From: Hippasteria phrygiana
Taxonomy: Eukaryota > Echinodermata > Asteroidea > Valvatida > Goniasteridae
DNA length: 64,000 nt
Assembly (NCBI GenBank): GCA_037893225.1
Contig: JAZGUH010000005.1
Location: 1,116,001-1,180,000, forward strand
Direction of reading: 5' to 3'
This document shows positions 22,200 through 35,095 of the stretch, one piece after another. How positions within the stretch are numbered: position 1 is the stretch's first letter; every line of letters begins with the position of its first letter. The position numbers and the translations under genes were made by a program. The notes under the pieces were generated by a model. That model was not told the origin of the DNA and did not search any database. It worked only from the letters and a program-made list of their open reading frames with translations.

Positions 22200-22890
22200 A
22201 ATTTGTCACCTCATGAAAATATTCTTACCGTTGCACTAACATTCATTATTTGTATACTATTCATGAGCGCCCTATCTAATAGAAAATTGATGGTGTAACG
22301 TGTTGGCTTTGATTCTTGTGTAATGTTTGTTCGCTATTTTGATAAATGTTCGTTTCAAATTTTGCATAAAACTGGCGAATTAGCACAGGCACAAACAGCA
22401 GAAATGGCACATTTCAGGGATATCGTTACAAGTATTGCAATGCATTTTTTTGAATAATTATTACAAGTAAATTGCAATTAGGTTTCTGTCTGTGTGATTT
22501 CCGAAAAAAAGAACGTTTCACTACTTTGAATAACATGTGCATTTTGGTGTGAATTTATCTTATCAATGGAACTCGGGAACGGTGTTGATTTAAGAAGAGG
22601 AACGCGGTTATACAACAAAAATGTTATGCTATTCAATGAAAGGAATCCAACGTGTATTACATGTAGGCCTACTTTGCTTCGTCTATTTCTTAGGACCTTT
22701 AAACAATGTCACCATCTACACGTATGTCTTTTATATCGTTTTCCCTGCAAATGAGTGTTTGATCTCTGTTCAAACAGTCTATGTTTTCCTCGATTATATT
22801 CAGATCTGTCATTGTCAGTCGCACAGAATGTCAACATTTGCCTTTATTATAGTGATTAATCTTGGGGCAACGTTTTAGATCATGCATGCA

Positions 22891-22975
22891 CTGTAAAAAC
22901 GCTGGGTGAAACATAATTTGGCAAGTGTTATTTACCCAACATTGGTATTAATTTACCACATTGTTGGTTATAGGC
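22891..22975. mobile_element. Half of a CACTG-ended MITE
   Basis: CACTGTAAAAACGCTGGGTG, then GTTATTTACCCAACATTGG and ATTAATTTACCACATTGTTGG. Left end typical of the TA-flanked family; no right end before the SINE debris at 22995. Confidence 0.5.
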
Positions 22976-22994
22976 CTAATTCAGGTAAAAATGG

Positions 22995-23200
22995 GTAGTG
23001 ATGGTTATTTGTTTGATTAGCCCATGTACGCTTAACGTACTCCTCAGGGAGCTGAAAAGGTTTCAGGAATGATTAATAGGCCCAATGAGCAGGGGTAATA
23101 ATATACATGTACAGCGCCTTTGAGCACCATGGTCTTGGTGTATGTGTGCTTTACAAATGTCTATATTATTATATTATTATTATTATTATTACTACAAATT
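22995..23200 (+). mobile_element. SINE (family 1) 3' end with (ATT)n tail
   Basis: GTTTGATTAGCCCATG, GGAGCTGAAAAGGTTTCAGG, AATGATTAATAGGCCCAATG and GAGCAGGGGTAATAAT match 55185-55290. The tail TTTACAAATGTCTATATTAT is followed by an (ATT)n run. The tRNA-derived head is missing. Confidence 0.65.
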
Positions 23201-23384
23201 AATACTATTTGAACATTGCCTGTACGCTGTCTCTTTCTCTAAACACCTATGAACCCCTTGCACAGTTTGGTTGAAAGAGAGGCTCTGCAGGCAAGCCTCA
23301 TAATAGCTTACCATCTTACGTAATATCAGCAACCTATATATATTAACGATGCTGCAGAGTTATTGCTTTGCATGTACACGTATA

Positions 23385-23561
23385 CACTCTCAAAACTCCC
23401 GGGTTAGATTTGACTCAGATCCGGGTTCTATTTGGCCTGACCCTTTTCCGGGTCAAAATGATACTTCTCGGACTCATTTCCTGGTCAATTTGACCCGGAA
23501 AAGTGTCAGGCTAAACAGAATCCGGATCCGGATCAAATCTGACCAGGGAGTTTTTAAAGTG
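23385..23561. mobile_element. CACT-ended MITE, 177 bp, GGGTCAAA-type interior
   Basis: Ends CACTCTCAAAACTCCCGGGT and its inverse (GGGAGTTTTTAAAGTG), flanked by TA at 23383-23384 and 23562-23563. The arms carry GATCCGGGTTCTATTTGGCC and CCTTTTCCGGGTCAAAATGA. Same end type as the CACTG MITEs, different interior. Confidence 0.75.
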
Positions 23562-25743
23562 TAGCCCCGTTTTTTTTCATTTCAGTATGGCGAAACCATT
23601 TGTAAGTGGCACCTTCTGTTCAAATATGGTTGAAATATTTCGATTATGATACAAGACAAACATTTATTCCCGACGAAAAAAAAATGCAATCTCTCTTGAA
23701 GTTGAAAGACGGTTTTTGGATAGCCGTAACAATGCATTAAACCCTTGCCCTGCCGGGCACAAGGCCGTTAGCCAGCAAACCTTTGGACCCAATATTAAAA
23801 CGGAGGAAATAAATTGATTTTGAATTTCAAGAAATACCCCTGCTTCCTGGTACGGATTCCGTGCGAACTCCCAGTGCCGATTCCCGAGCGATATATTGGC
23901 AAAAGGCACTCGTTCACGCGGATTTTTCTTTTTTTTATCATCAGTGACGCAAACCTTGCCATTAATGTTCGTGGGATATGGATGAAATGTACATTTTTTT
24001 CTATATTTAGTTTTCGTAGTTTTTCCTTCTACATAGCGACTCAAGATTTGAGAGGTGCACATCTACGTTACGCAGGCTACTATTTGATAATGGACAATTA
24101 TTATTGGAAGCGAGATGACTGATGGGTCTGTGAACTATGTTATGGTTAAGGCCTGCACGCTAAAAACATTGTCCAATGGAAGACTTTGAGAGGCTGTGGC
24201 AGAAAACACATCGGTCCTTTTCCATCGATTTACGCCACTGCATGGCAAGATTTTGTGAAAAATTCACCGAGGAAACCGGGTACCCGAATTTTCAATTTGT
24301 TTATACTTAAATGTCAAAAAATACCCCCCTCCAAAAAAAATAATAAATAAATAAATAAATAAATAAATAATAATAATACTTTTTATTATTATTATAAAAA
24401 TAATATTAAAATGCAGAGAGCCAGTACTCTGATCTGTAAAAGAAAATATTAATTAAAAATAAATGTACTGGTACCCTATCACCCCAAACGTGGCTATAAT
24501 CTTGTTTATCTTACTTTTTCTATTTCCGCGCTGCCACACTGTAATTCCACACAAGTAAACAATCGAATAAAAGTCGATTATTCCAAAAGCTCAATTGTTA
24601 ATACATTAACCTTTGTATCCACTGTAAAGTGGTATTGAAGAGCTAGAAATTCAAACAGTATTTCGATCCCTCTTAAAAAAATTTAACCCTCGACTATCCT
24701 CGGTGTGCTAATTAACACAATTTTGAAGTTCGATTTCTTCCGGCGAAGAAGGCTCGGCAAATATAGCTTCCAGTCCATTATTTACATTTTGCATCAAATG
24801 GCAAGGACTTTAGTATGAAACGAAAACCCCGCTGGGTGATTGCTTTAACCCCGAAATTTCCCCGGAGACAATAAACGCGTAATACGTTTCTCCAATCAGG
24901 GACCATATATGGGTTCTGACCTATCCCGCTGCTTAAAGCGGCATTCTCCGTCGCCCCGGTCGCGTCCCGTGAGATATACGGCTGGCGATGTGACGCCGCT
25001 TCCGTGAAATCAACTAATCATTTTTTGATGCCTGCAACTGGTTTTAGCCACCGAACCTCTCCTGTTTCTTACCGTGTAAAGTTCTAATTAGGTATTTCTG
25101 ACTGATGAGGATGTGTAGGCCTACCGAGGCCTTTAAGAGAAAGCAATGCTCTTCGATGCTCGATTCGTCCACACAATCAGCCCATCGTGAACAACGTGAG
25201 GATTCTTACTCTCTGAAGAATTCAAATGACTGTCCCCAGACACTGTAGCCAATCAGGAGAGGGTCAATTGACTTTTTGACCTGCAATTGATAGGATCTCA
25301 TACCCAAAGTACAGTCAAATGTAACCAAACCACATGGAACCGTCACGTCTTAAGCCCAAACAAACGCCATCAAACGAGGAAAACATGCAATGGAATATTT
25401 TTGCAATATGTGGCCATACACTCTTTAACGGTTGTTTCAATTCCCTGAAAAAAAGGGTTTGCATGTACAAACTTAAACTACCAAAAAGTAACTTATCACA
25501 CCACATTAAGCAGCACCAGCGCATTCAAGATATAAATTTGTAAAAAACATGAACCGACACCCAAGGCAAAAAATGTACAGGTGGGTTACTCCCCATTTTT
25601 GTTCTCAGGATAATAAAAGCAACAAGTAGGTTTTATACCATCATTGGGAAGATCTAAAAAAAAAGTGCTTGGTTGGTATATGCAAAAGTATACGAACACC
25701 ATTAAATACAATCACTTCTTTAAAACAAGTTGATAGAGTTTGT
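23562..25743. other. Gene-free stretch, nothing recognised
   Basis: AT-rich with the microsatellite at 24333. No repeat partner or gene evidence seen. Confidence 0.45.
24333..24372 (+). repeat. (AAAT)n/(AAT)n microsatellite
   Basis: AATAAATAAATAAATAAATA passing into AATAATAAT. Other simple repeats: (ATT)n at 11581-11600, (ACG)n at 11505-11525, (TC)n at 30100-30130. Confidence 0.9.
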
Positions 25744-25920
25744 TTTTGCATTCAATAGGGGACCTTTAACAATAGAGAACAATAGGGTCCCCGATTGGGA
25801 AAGGTCCCCGTTTGAAAATCGTGTACAAAACCAATGAGGGCTCTTGCCAAAAAGTATGAACAATAGGAGGACAATAGCAGGTCCCCGATTGCAGGCGTTT
25901 ACACACTTGTGTGTGTTGTA
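25744..25920. repeat. Dispersed repeat with GGTCCCCG words, copy 1
   Basis: TTTTTGCATTCAATAGGGGA, CCTTTAACAATAG, GTACAAAACCAATGAGGG and GTTTACACACTTGTG are in the same order at 52016-52140. Confidence 0.6.
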
Positions 25921-26101
25921 AGATGCTCTGTGTTTGGTTTCATTGTCGAGTAAACGGCAGGAAGGGTGGTGTCATGTTGCGTTTATACCTGGACATTTAA
26001 AGGAAAGTGGTAATATGTCTTCTCTTTTCCTTTGTTTTTTCTTTGGAATTCTAGTTGGCCTGAAGACTACAATTTTTGAACGAACTTTTCACGCGGTCTA
26101 G

Positions 26102-26340
26102 GTTTTTTTTTGAAACGCTGGCTTCGGCTTGGCTTCGGCTTCGTCTCCGATTTCTGAATATCTGAGAAGCAAACAAAATGTAAGTATTCTAATTTTTACT
26201 TTCATAATCAACCGAATGAATGTTCATGAAGCAGAACATGTACCAAAATTTAGAATATTTCCATTTGGTTTGCTTCTCGGTTATTCAGAAGTCGGAGACG
26301 AAGCCGGAGCCAAGCCGAAGCCAGCGTTTCGGAAAAAAAC
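26102..26340. mobile_element. GGCTTCGGCTT hairpin element, copy 1
   Basis: Left arm GTTTTTTTTTGAAACGCTGG, CTTCGGCTTGGCTTCGGCTT, CGTCTCCGATTTCTGAATA; right arm is the close inverse ending AGCGTTTCGGAAAAAAAC. The arms together cover more than half of the element. Confidence 0.75.
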
Positions 26341-26595
26341 TATGATTTGGCACACGTCCCTAATACGTTTGTTTGTGAAGTTGCAACTCTTCATACACGA
26401 TCGTATACATTTATACAAAAATGTGAGAGTCCATGTACAAGGGGTTTGTCATCGATCCTACGCCTCAAATGCTACACATGAAATGTTCTCACTTACATAA
26501 TTTCAGATGTCTCAAGTACCATATTTATTGGGAGATATTGCCCTAGAGCCGCCCAATTTAGAGGCTACAAAGCGTTCTTCCTAAAATTACTATGA

Positions 26596-26843
26596 TTGGA
26601 TCTCTATATAAACTGGATAGCTCATTGGCCATTGAGCGCTGTACAATCAACTGAAGCCAGCACCCGCCATATTACCACTCCCAATTTACCACTGATAGCT
26701 ATGTAAGGAGAACGACGATGAAAGGAGACCCTGCGGGACAAGGTTTGCAAACCTATTGTATATTGGGAGTGATAACATGGCGGACGGTGGCCTCAACGCG
26801 AACAGCCGATGCGCTATATCCAGTTTACATAGAGATCAGTGGG
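26596..26843. mobile_element. Foldback element, CCACTGATCTCCATG family
   Basis: Left arm GGATCTCTATATAAACTGGA TAGC; right arm is the inverse (GCGCTATATCCAGTTTACAT, AGAGATC). Further pairs: CGCCATATTACCACTCCCAA with TTGGGAGTGATAACATGGCG. Non-coding. Confidence 0.65.
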
Positions 26844-27649
26844 TTGGATAGATCCTCAGGAGTGGAATATAATAATGAACACGGCCATACCTTAAGAAAT
26901 GTGCCATTTATCTGACAATCATTGACGGAAATCATTGATGCGACGCCAGTTTGGATCGGTCAAGTCCGCCCACTGGGAAATTGGAAATTTGGTGACCTTT
27001 GCATGCACCGCTTTGGTTGCATAACACAGCCTGAGTGGTGCCAGTCTGAATGTCAGATGTCCATGCTCTGACTTTGGTTATATATGCACATGCAGCATGT
27101 TTTAATTCTGCAGAGTACAAGTTGGATTGAAATCGCCAGAATCTGCCATCAGCATATATTGTCGTACCAAATAGACACAGCTTGATCGATGCGATACTCA
27201 CTTGTTTTCTCCCGGCCACGACCCTCTGCAGCAAACAAACAAACAGAGAGAGTATTATGCAGTGTGAGACGGCAAAGATGGCCGCCCCAATTACGTTCGC
27301 ATTCTGCAAATATACGAACGAGCAGAGCCGAGGCCGGGAACGTTGGTTGGTTTTTAATTGTGTTCGCCAGTTATAAATCAACACGTATACATACTGTTCA
27401 ATCACATCAAACAAATTACATGCAATTGCTGAAGAATTTCAATGTGTTCTTGCCATCCTATGACGTCAGAAGAGGGTCAACACGGTCCTCATATTACTGA
27501 ACAATCAATGCACAAATTCTATGAGGAAAATGTTTATCTTTTCACATTTCCACGTCGACCGTTTGTGAACATTAAAAGAATTATAATAAATTGCAGTTGA
27601 ACTACATACACGCATAGTATAATAATATTTTTAAAAGTTCACTGTTCCC

Positions 27650-28020
27650 ATAAAGTTGGAGTAACATTAAAGATAGTATATACATCATTTGCAAACATTA
27701 AAAAAACTACTGAATTATTACGAAATACCATACTAGACTGTAAGTAAATAGCATTCTCTAGCATCCTGTGAAATCATGGCACCTGGTGTGCTGCCGTTTG
27801 CAAGAAAAGTGGAAATTTATATCGTTTTCCAACGATTGTCGGCCGACAATCGTTGGAAATAGAGCTGATAATTCGCTCTGTGTTGGCTAAAGTATGGTCA
27901 GGAAACCAGACTACTAGAACAGAATTTCTTTTCCCTCTGTTTTCCCAGAATGCACGCTATAAAATACTAACTCCCAAATCCATTTATTTCTGAAAATCAC
28001 GGCATATTCAAGGCAAATGT
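27650..28020. mobile_element. Second copy of the AATCGTTGGAAA foldback family
   Basis: Shares CGAAATACCATACTAGACTG, ATCCTGTGAAATCATGGCAC and CCTGGTGTGCTGCCGTTTGC with the inverse of 12230-12360. A perfect hairpin lies at its middle: TTTCCAACGATTGTCGG facing CCGACAATCGTTGGAAA (27832-27868). Confidence 0.65.
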
Positions 28021-30436
28021 AACAAAATAAATGCGCGTAAAACCAACGAGCATGCGTATTACATTTCTACTCACGAAGTGGATGAGTCCATCTTAAAAGC
28101 TTAACACAAAGAGGTATCCCTCCCTTATCTTTTCTGATGACTACTTTTTATAAACATCAATCATAGGATACATCCATCATTCCATTAAACTATTTTCGGC
28201 ATTTCTACAAAGATTGCACGGCATATACCGGTAGGTCAAGTGTGTGAGTCCGGCCACACCCAATACGACGCCTATGAGGTTCCGCCGGAATGAGAGCAGG
28301 AAACCCGGGATCCGCTCGGCTTCTCCGGAACAGATCCATGGTACCGACACCTACTCCATGTCAAAATGATACGGGTCAGTTATAAACTTCCAAATACCAA
28401 AGTGAATCTAGCGTGGTATTAGGCCTAAATCCAAGCAGTCAACTATATAAACTTGATGTAACACAGCTATCGATTATTATGCACTCCAGGAATTGTAAAT
28501 AAAGGGGTGCGAAAATAATATTTAATATAGGCTTTCCCGGACGATTTTGCAAAATGTGCATTTGAATTTGTAAAACTTGAATTAAATTTCGCGCTGATTT
28601 TGAGAACGGCGTATATCCGGGTTTCATTTTCGCAAAAACTAGCATTCGATTTCGTTTTGTATCATTTAAATAAATGAATGCGCATAACGTTTCATTTAAA
28701 CGATTACAAATACGTGATTAGGCTTTCGGTTTGACGTAAGTGATTATTAAGAATTTGCAATCTATTTCGCAGCAAATCGATTTGTCATTGTGACACGGCC
28801 TGAATTGAAAATTCGTTTTCATTTGTGAACATTCAAATTCGCAAATTCTGCATTCAATTTGAATAAAGTATACAGGCCTATGACCTTGATTGATTCATTA
28901 ATATTAATCAATGTATTGTAGGCCTTGTGTGTGTGCTCCTTTTCATTTTTACGGAAAAGTAGCCACATTTTGATCTTATATCTTTAAAAAGGCAAAAATG
29001 AAAAACAACAGTTCAATATGAACGTGTTGGCGCGGTGGGTTTGGTATTACTTGAGCTAAAAGGCGCTTACGTGTGCTGAATTGGATATCATAATATATCA
29101 AGGAATGATCGTTGTCACATTCATGCAAATTTGCAAACGTATAATTGTTAAATTACAGTTGATTTCCATAAATGTGCTGGAAATAAATAAATATATTGAG
29201 TAACTATACAGTTACGGTAAATTGTTAAGTAATATATAATCTAGCAGTTTATCTGCGTACATAAAATCATATTAAGGTTTATGGTGAATTGCATATATTT
29301 ATATAGCAGTGGGTGTAACACTTGTGTCTCATGGCACAGTCGTCAATTTATAAATACAATTTTAATTCAAGCTGATTTGAATTATAAGAACATAATGATT
29401 CTAATCATTTTTACCACAAATGGTTAAGTTGTACATTGGGATTGTGCACCTAAAAACCATTTCGATATTTAGAATACTTGTACCATGTGTACCTACGGTG
29501 CAATAATGATTTACCTTCCAGCAACCGCCATTGCGCACTCCAAGCACACGAGAATATCTTTGGCTATAAATCTCCCCTCTAAAATCGTGATAATTCCTTC
29601 GTGACTGACACATCACGAAACTTGAGCGAGCAGCGCTGGGACGCGTTGGGGCAAAATAGAATCAGTACACGACACATTTTACTTGATATCCGGAACTTCT
29701 ATTTGATACAAAGCCTTAAAACTGGTTTGTTCTGTTGCCAGAGAAAGTACAACCCCAAAGTCAAACTGTCTTTTACATGGCATCAACATTCAACCCATAA
29801 AGTACTTCGAGCCATGCAAAGCGAATTCCAAATTGAAGTAGCTTGGAATAACCCGAGAGCGTGGCGATGTATACCGATGAGTGTTTTAGTTGATACCCCG
29901 AACACGACAAACATTTGCTGTGGAGGAGGTGAAAGCTGGAGAGACGTGACGGCCCAAGTCCCCCAGTGCTTTACACCCTCGCAAGTAACACAATATTTCC
30001 TGAAAGAATGAAGCTCAGATTGCTGGGGGCTTTACACCACTCATCCATTTCCTTTCCAACGCAAAATCCCCACCGTCATTTTTTTTCTCCCCCCTCTCTC
30101 CCCCTCTCTCTCTCTCTCTCTCTCTCTCTCAATATTTGGTATTTCTATCACGTCCGCGTGCGACGCTGTATAGTGAGATCTATTAGCCTATAATATCGGA
30201 ACGGGACAACGGCTTGGCATACCTCGTGCTGCCGGGGACGCGTGACAATTTAACTGTAGAGGCGCGGGGGGCACTCCTTCACGGGACGTGATTAATAACT
30301 TGCGAGCGGCTCATCTATAGAGTAAGTTTGGTTGCTATCTTCATTTGTGACGTCATTCCGAAATTAACCACACGTGTCTGTTCAAAGATTTATTTCTTTC
30401 GTTTTAATTGTTTCTGGTGACGAAAGCAAGGACTCC
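28021..30436. other. Gene-free stretch, nothing recognised
   Basis: Strongly AT-rich from 28480 to 29420. The 136-codon frame at 29601 shows no domain. A (TC)n run is at 30100-30130. Confidence 0.45.
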
Positions 30437-30640
30437 TCAAAGTGTATATAGCACTAAATAGCTCGAAAGCCTGAAGAAACTTACAGGGAAGACGACGATG
30501 AAAAGTTCAGTTTTAGAGGTGGGAGGAAAACCCCAGAATGATATTCTGGGGAAACCCACGGAATCAGGCAGGGATTGAAAACCCAATCCACATGTCGGCC
30601 CTGGTGGGATTCGAACTCGGTTCACAGCGCGGCGGAGGAG
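30437..30640 (-). mobile_element. SINE copy (family 2)
   Basis: On the minus strand it begins with a B-box-like GAGTTCGAATCCCACC (near 30605-30620), then GGGTTTTCAATCCCTGCCTG, a CCCCAGAATATCATTCTGGGG hairpin (21 bases, mostly self-complementary) and a tail with TTTCTTCAGGC. Matches 37985-38155 throughout. Confidence 0.6.
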
Positions 30641-31190
30641 GGCGAGGAAAGTACGACAAGCATATGTAACTTGAAACATTGTACTTTTAAGGAAATTCAC
30701 ATCACTTTCTTTATCACATACTGTTTCAGGTTTATAAAGGTGTCGATCTCTGCAGTGAATCTTTTATTAACCAGTCCAAATATTCAGTCTTTCCTGAGTG
30801 AAGTATCGAGAAGTTTCTTTATACTTAATTATAAAAGATGACGGAAAACACAAATAAGAATACAAAATGCTTTGAAACAACAATTTTAGTTTTCTGTATT
30901 ATGTTTCGAACAGATTTCTGCGTACATTGTTTTAATTTACCCACAGTCTTTGATAAAACTACACAAGTGTTTCACATGACTCTCGTCGTGAATGATTGAG
31001 AAATGTGACCAGAACGTGCTAAATGAGTCAGATCTTCTTTTGCAATTGAGTCACATGTCCTTAAACATGTCATACAGTAGAAATCAGCAGGAACCGTACA
31101 ACACGATGGGTACCAGGTACCAAATGTGACACAACCCAACAAAATGAGTCATAAGTCGCCAGAGCTACATGTACTTTTGAGCCCCAGCAC

Positions 31191-31671
31191 CGATTTCACG
31201 AAACCGTGCGCAACTTACGCCATTGCGGAGGACTTGCGCTATAAAAATGTTGCGCAATGTTTTTTTTGTTTTATACATCGCGGACGAGGCTGAATGCCGC
31301 TTTTACGACGACTGTTTTAGTACAACAATAAAAAATACATGGAACAGTGGTAAAATTGAACTGTGGGGCGCCACTTTGAAACTGTTCACTTTAAAACTTC
31401 GTTCCGAAAAAAAATTGATGGCAACTTTCGGAAATATCTCACAGGTAAACCTGTAGCGGATGATCATTTCATTACTCTCTGAAATAATCTAGTGAATTTC
31501 ATAAATGATTTTAACAACTAACGGCTCAACTATGCTCACGCTCAGCTAGCTTAGTCATCATTTCGGTGTTTTGTGCCAACAACTTAAGCCACCTAAAACG
31601 AGTGCGTAAGTTACGCCATAATTTGTGGCGCAAGTCAGCGACTTACGCACTGCGTAACTTTCGTGAAATCG
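31191..31671. mobile_element. Foldback element, CGATTTCACGAAA ends
   Basis: Left CGATTTCACGAAACCGTGCG then CAACTTACGCC; right inverse CGTAACTTTCGTGAAATCG. GCGCAAGT/ACTTGCGC and TTACGCC words recur inside. No coding capacity. Confidence 0.65.
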
Positions 31672-31730
31672 ATTTTTAAAATGTCACAGATGTTGCGCAA
31701 ATTACGCAATAGATTGTGGCGTAAGTAGAG

Positions 31731-32091
31731 TTCGGTCGATTCACAACTCAGTGCGCCGTCAGCGGCAAGCCGGGAAAGGCCAATTTCACACTTTCGGGGT
31801 CGACATCGCTTCTATCGCGTTGTATAAGATGGTGACAGTACAGCAGTATGGATTTCGCGCGATGCGAGTGGATGAGTTAAAGCAATTTTTACTAATCGGG
31901 GAATACCTTGTGCGGGAAAAAAGAGAGAGGAGTTGATAGATTTAGCGGAGAAGGGGTGTAAGAAGTACGGTCGATGCATTGGCGATACCCACTTCCGGTT
32001 TTGCGATGTCGACTTTTTCCCATGATGCACTGCGTAATTTGGCCTCTCCCCGGTTGCCGCTGGCGGCGCACCGAGTTGTGAATCGACCGAA
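31731..32091. mobile_element. Foldback element, TTCGGTCGATTCACAACTC ends
   Basis: Ends TTCGGTCGATTCACAACTC and GAGTTGTGAATCGACCGAA are perfect inverses; arms continue with GTGCGCCGTCAGCGGCAAGC and AAAGGCCAATTT. Flanked by pieces of the CGATTTCACGAAA family (TTGCGCAAATTACGCAATAG left; TTTCCTGAAATCGG right at 32099), so it may sit inside a second copy of that element. Confidence 0.7.
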
Positions 32092-32119
32092 TTGCACAAG
32101 GTTTCCTGAAATCGGCTGC

Positions 32120-33184
32120 AGGTCCTTAGATAGCGCAACTGTCCAGGGCCTTAGCTACACATTGTCCACTATTCATCAGGATGCCCAACTGAGTGATATA
32201 TCAAAATAAAGAGACCACACGCCCTTTTAATCCTAGCAAAACAAATTTCAAAGTGAACAAACAAAACCAATTTCTTTTTTAATGTTCCTAAGGCTCATTT
32301 TGTAGGACCCAGTCACAACATATTTGGTGACTTTAAATGACTTTTGGATATCAAGAGAATTTAGTGGGTACCTTAGTTTGGCACACATACCGTAAAGCCA
32401 GTTCTGCGGCGATCATCAAAGGGTCTAGGCTTCGCATACGCCTGGCAGTGTCCATCTGCATGAGCGGGTTTTTCGGTAGCCCACTGCCTGAGATTGGATC
32501 TCTCGCCCGGTGAGCCACCGTCAGCTCCCCTCGCAATCTGGGCGAAGCCATGGCCACGGCCTGATTGAACCCTTCAAGTCGTTATTTGGTTTCCGGCGAA
32601 CCGCTACGTCGGCAACCGGCGAAGAATCCCATGATTAAACGGCGAAGCCACGGAGAAAACTGGACAACCGGCAAATTGGAAGGTAATTGCGTTAGTATGC
32701 GCAGGAAATTTAGGCGGGAACTGCTGAATATGCCCACAAATTGGCGTTTATGCTTGAAGAACGCGGAGGGCGCAGCATTCGCGGCCAGTCAATGACTTAT
32801 TGACTTTTGCCGCGCCAAACCAACATAAACGGTTTTTATTAATTCAGTTCGTCTGCCGGGAAGGACTGATTTCAAAATAGAACGCAAAGCAGCACATCGA
32901 AAGCAAGTATCAACTTAAATTAAACTCTGCAGTTTGTTGTGTCAAGTTTACACTATCTGTTTAAAATTGTGTCAGTTTTGCAGAGCTGCGGAAAACATGC
33001 TTACGTGCGTCTTAAAAACATGTTGACGTGCATGGACCGGGATAAAGCGCACGTCCTTGGTGTGAAAAAAGGCATCTCATGCAAAAATGATGGAGAAAAC
33101 CGAAAAAGCAGGCCTCCACCAATTTAGATCCGGGTGACTCCCAGGGCCTATTCGAAAACCCGTTCTAGTGTTGAATGAACACGC
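32120..33184. other. Gene-free stretch, nothing recognised
   Basis: Somewhat GC-rich around 32440-32800 with several short frames, none with a recognisable domain. Confidence 0.45.
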
Positions 33185-33574
33185 TAAAGCCTATATTCAC
33201 ACATAATTATACGGTTTGGACGCCGGTTCATGCCGATTAACCGTAGACCTGTGAATCGGGATGAATCGGGATGAATCGGGGGCAAGAGGCAAACCTGGAC
33301 ACCTTCATACGGTTTATGACGGTTATCGTACGGTAACACTATGAATACCTACGACATGTGTACGATTTTGGGACGTTTTGAAGAAGATTTATCACAGAAA
33401 CACAACGGTTTAGTACGGTTCTATTATACGCTAGCGTTACAAATACTCTACGGTATAGGCCTACTGCGGCTAATCACGGTTAATCACGTTTATTGACGTT
33501 TCACTTAAAATTGTACTAGGATTAATGACGATTTTTCAAGGTTCACCTATATAGCAAAACGTAGGATAATCTTA

Positions 33575-35095
33575 AGCCCCAGTCCCACTAGGACCTGCGA
33601 TTTCCCGCGACCAGTTCAGTCGAGCGACAAGGCCGGTCGTGGGTAGTCGTGGATATTTCCTGCGATTTGAGCCTAGCAGTCACATTGTAAAGGTGGTCTC
33701 AGGTCGACCTGCGATTTGTTTGCGCCACGACGGAACCGTCGGCATCAAGCAGAAAAATAATGCTCAGGTCACAAAACTGAGAAATCGTATGATTCTCGTG
33801 GAACAAGCGGTATTTCGAAGCAAAATAATCGCAACCATGCTCATGTCACCCACGACGCGACGATCCACGACAATTCCACGGCAAAGACAGTCATGTGACT
33901 TATTTAACAATGAGGGAATAAATATGTGATTTGCCGGTTCGGGTCATTATCAGCGCCCATTCCCCTGATACGATCTTAAACGTACTTGCATATTCTCATT
34001 CATAAATACCTTTGAGTCAAAGTGTCGAAACAAGTCAAAAATTATAAATTATGATCAATTTTGTTAAACATTTTTACTTCATGTCTTTTCATGGCCCTCT
34101 AGCTATGATGTAGTGTGCCGCTCGCGAGGGGTAGTGAACAATCTCTATTTTATTATGACGATTGGCGAGCGCGTGGCGCGTACTGCGTACTGCGTGATTT
34201 GGTGCGGAGCGCTAGTGTCGTGTGCTGATTGGCTACACGATGAAAAAGGATGATCTTGATGCGCGCACGACGTCGTAAATTCAAACACAGGTCGACTGCG
34301 ATTGATTCCGCCTGTCGGGAACACGTCGTAAAAGTTGAATTTTTTCTACTCCTGCGACTGGTGATTTTTGGATCGCTAACTGATGCCAATCATCTTAATA
34401 TCGTCGCAGTTAAACTCAGGTAAAACAAAAATCGGCGACTGATGTCTTCCCGACGGTCGTGGTGCAGGCGTAGCTTGATCCTAAAAAGTCAGTCGCGGAT
34501 TGTTCTGTTTCGTCGCAAGGTCGACATGAGGCCGCCTTAAGACCAGTCGTGCGACCTGTAGAAGACTTGTTGCCGACTGATAGCACCACTAATCGCACGA
34601 CTGGCTACGACCACTCGTACGACTATTTGTACGACTTGTCGTGGAGTCGTACGACTTGTCGTGGAGTCGCACGACTAGTCTTGCTTAGTCGTGCAACTAG
34701 TCGTGCAATCAGGTCTACTCGCACGACAAGTCGTTCCAGTAGTCGTAGAAAGTCGTACGACTGTCGTACGACAGGAGAATCCTACGATCAGCCACGACAA
34801 TGAAGGACCACCCAAGACTTGTCCAACGACCATCGCACGACCGTCGCACGACAACAAAATTAATGAAGACTAGGCTGCGACAAGATGCGACTACTTCAGT
34901 CGCAGCCAGGTTTTTTAACAAGATCAAAAACCTCTCTGCCACTGATTTCGGTCGTGCGAATATCCAAGACTATCCAAGACTACCCACGACCACCGTCGAC
35001 CACCCAAGACTTGTGGCACGACTTTTCTAAGATTGCCTGCGATTTCCAGTCGCAGCCTGTCGTAAGTTGTCGTATCTCCTAGTGGGACTGGGGCT
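33575..35095. mobile_element. Inner TTA-flanked element, 1.5 kb, inserted in the outer one
   Basis: Perfect 19-base ends AGCCCCAGTCCCACTAGGA and TCCTAGTGGGACTGGGGCT, with TTA at 33572-33574 and 35096-35098 as target duplication. The interior is rich in CGACxxGTCGT-type words and has no transposase-like ORF. Again Harbinger-like by its TWA duplication. Confidence 0.8.
34560..34870. repeat. Array of TCGTACGAC-type palindromic words
   Basis: Inside the inner element, words such as TCGTACGAC, GTCGCACGAC and GACTAGTCGTGC recur every 10-25 bases on both strands, for example GTACGACTTGTCGTGGAGTC twice in a row. The pattern continues more weakly to 35060. Confidence 0.6.

Noticed and set aside
26932..27414. 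160-codon minus-strand open frame
   Set aside because: Partly protein-like, but no recognised domain; only the possible microexon is kept as a low-interest finding.
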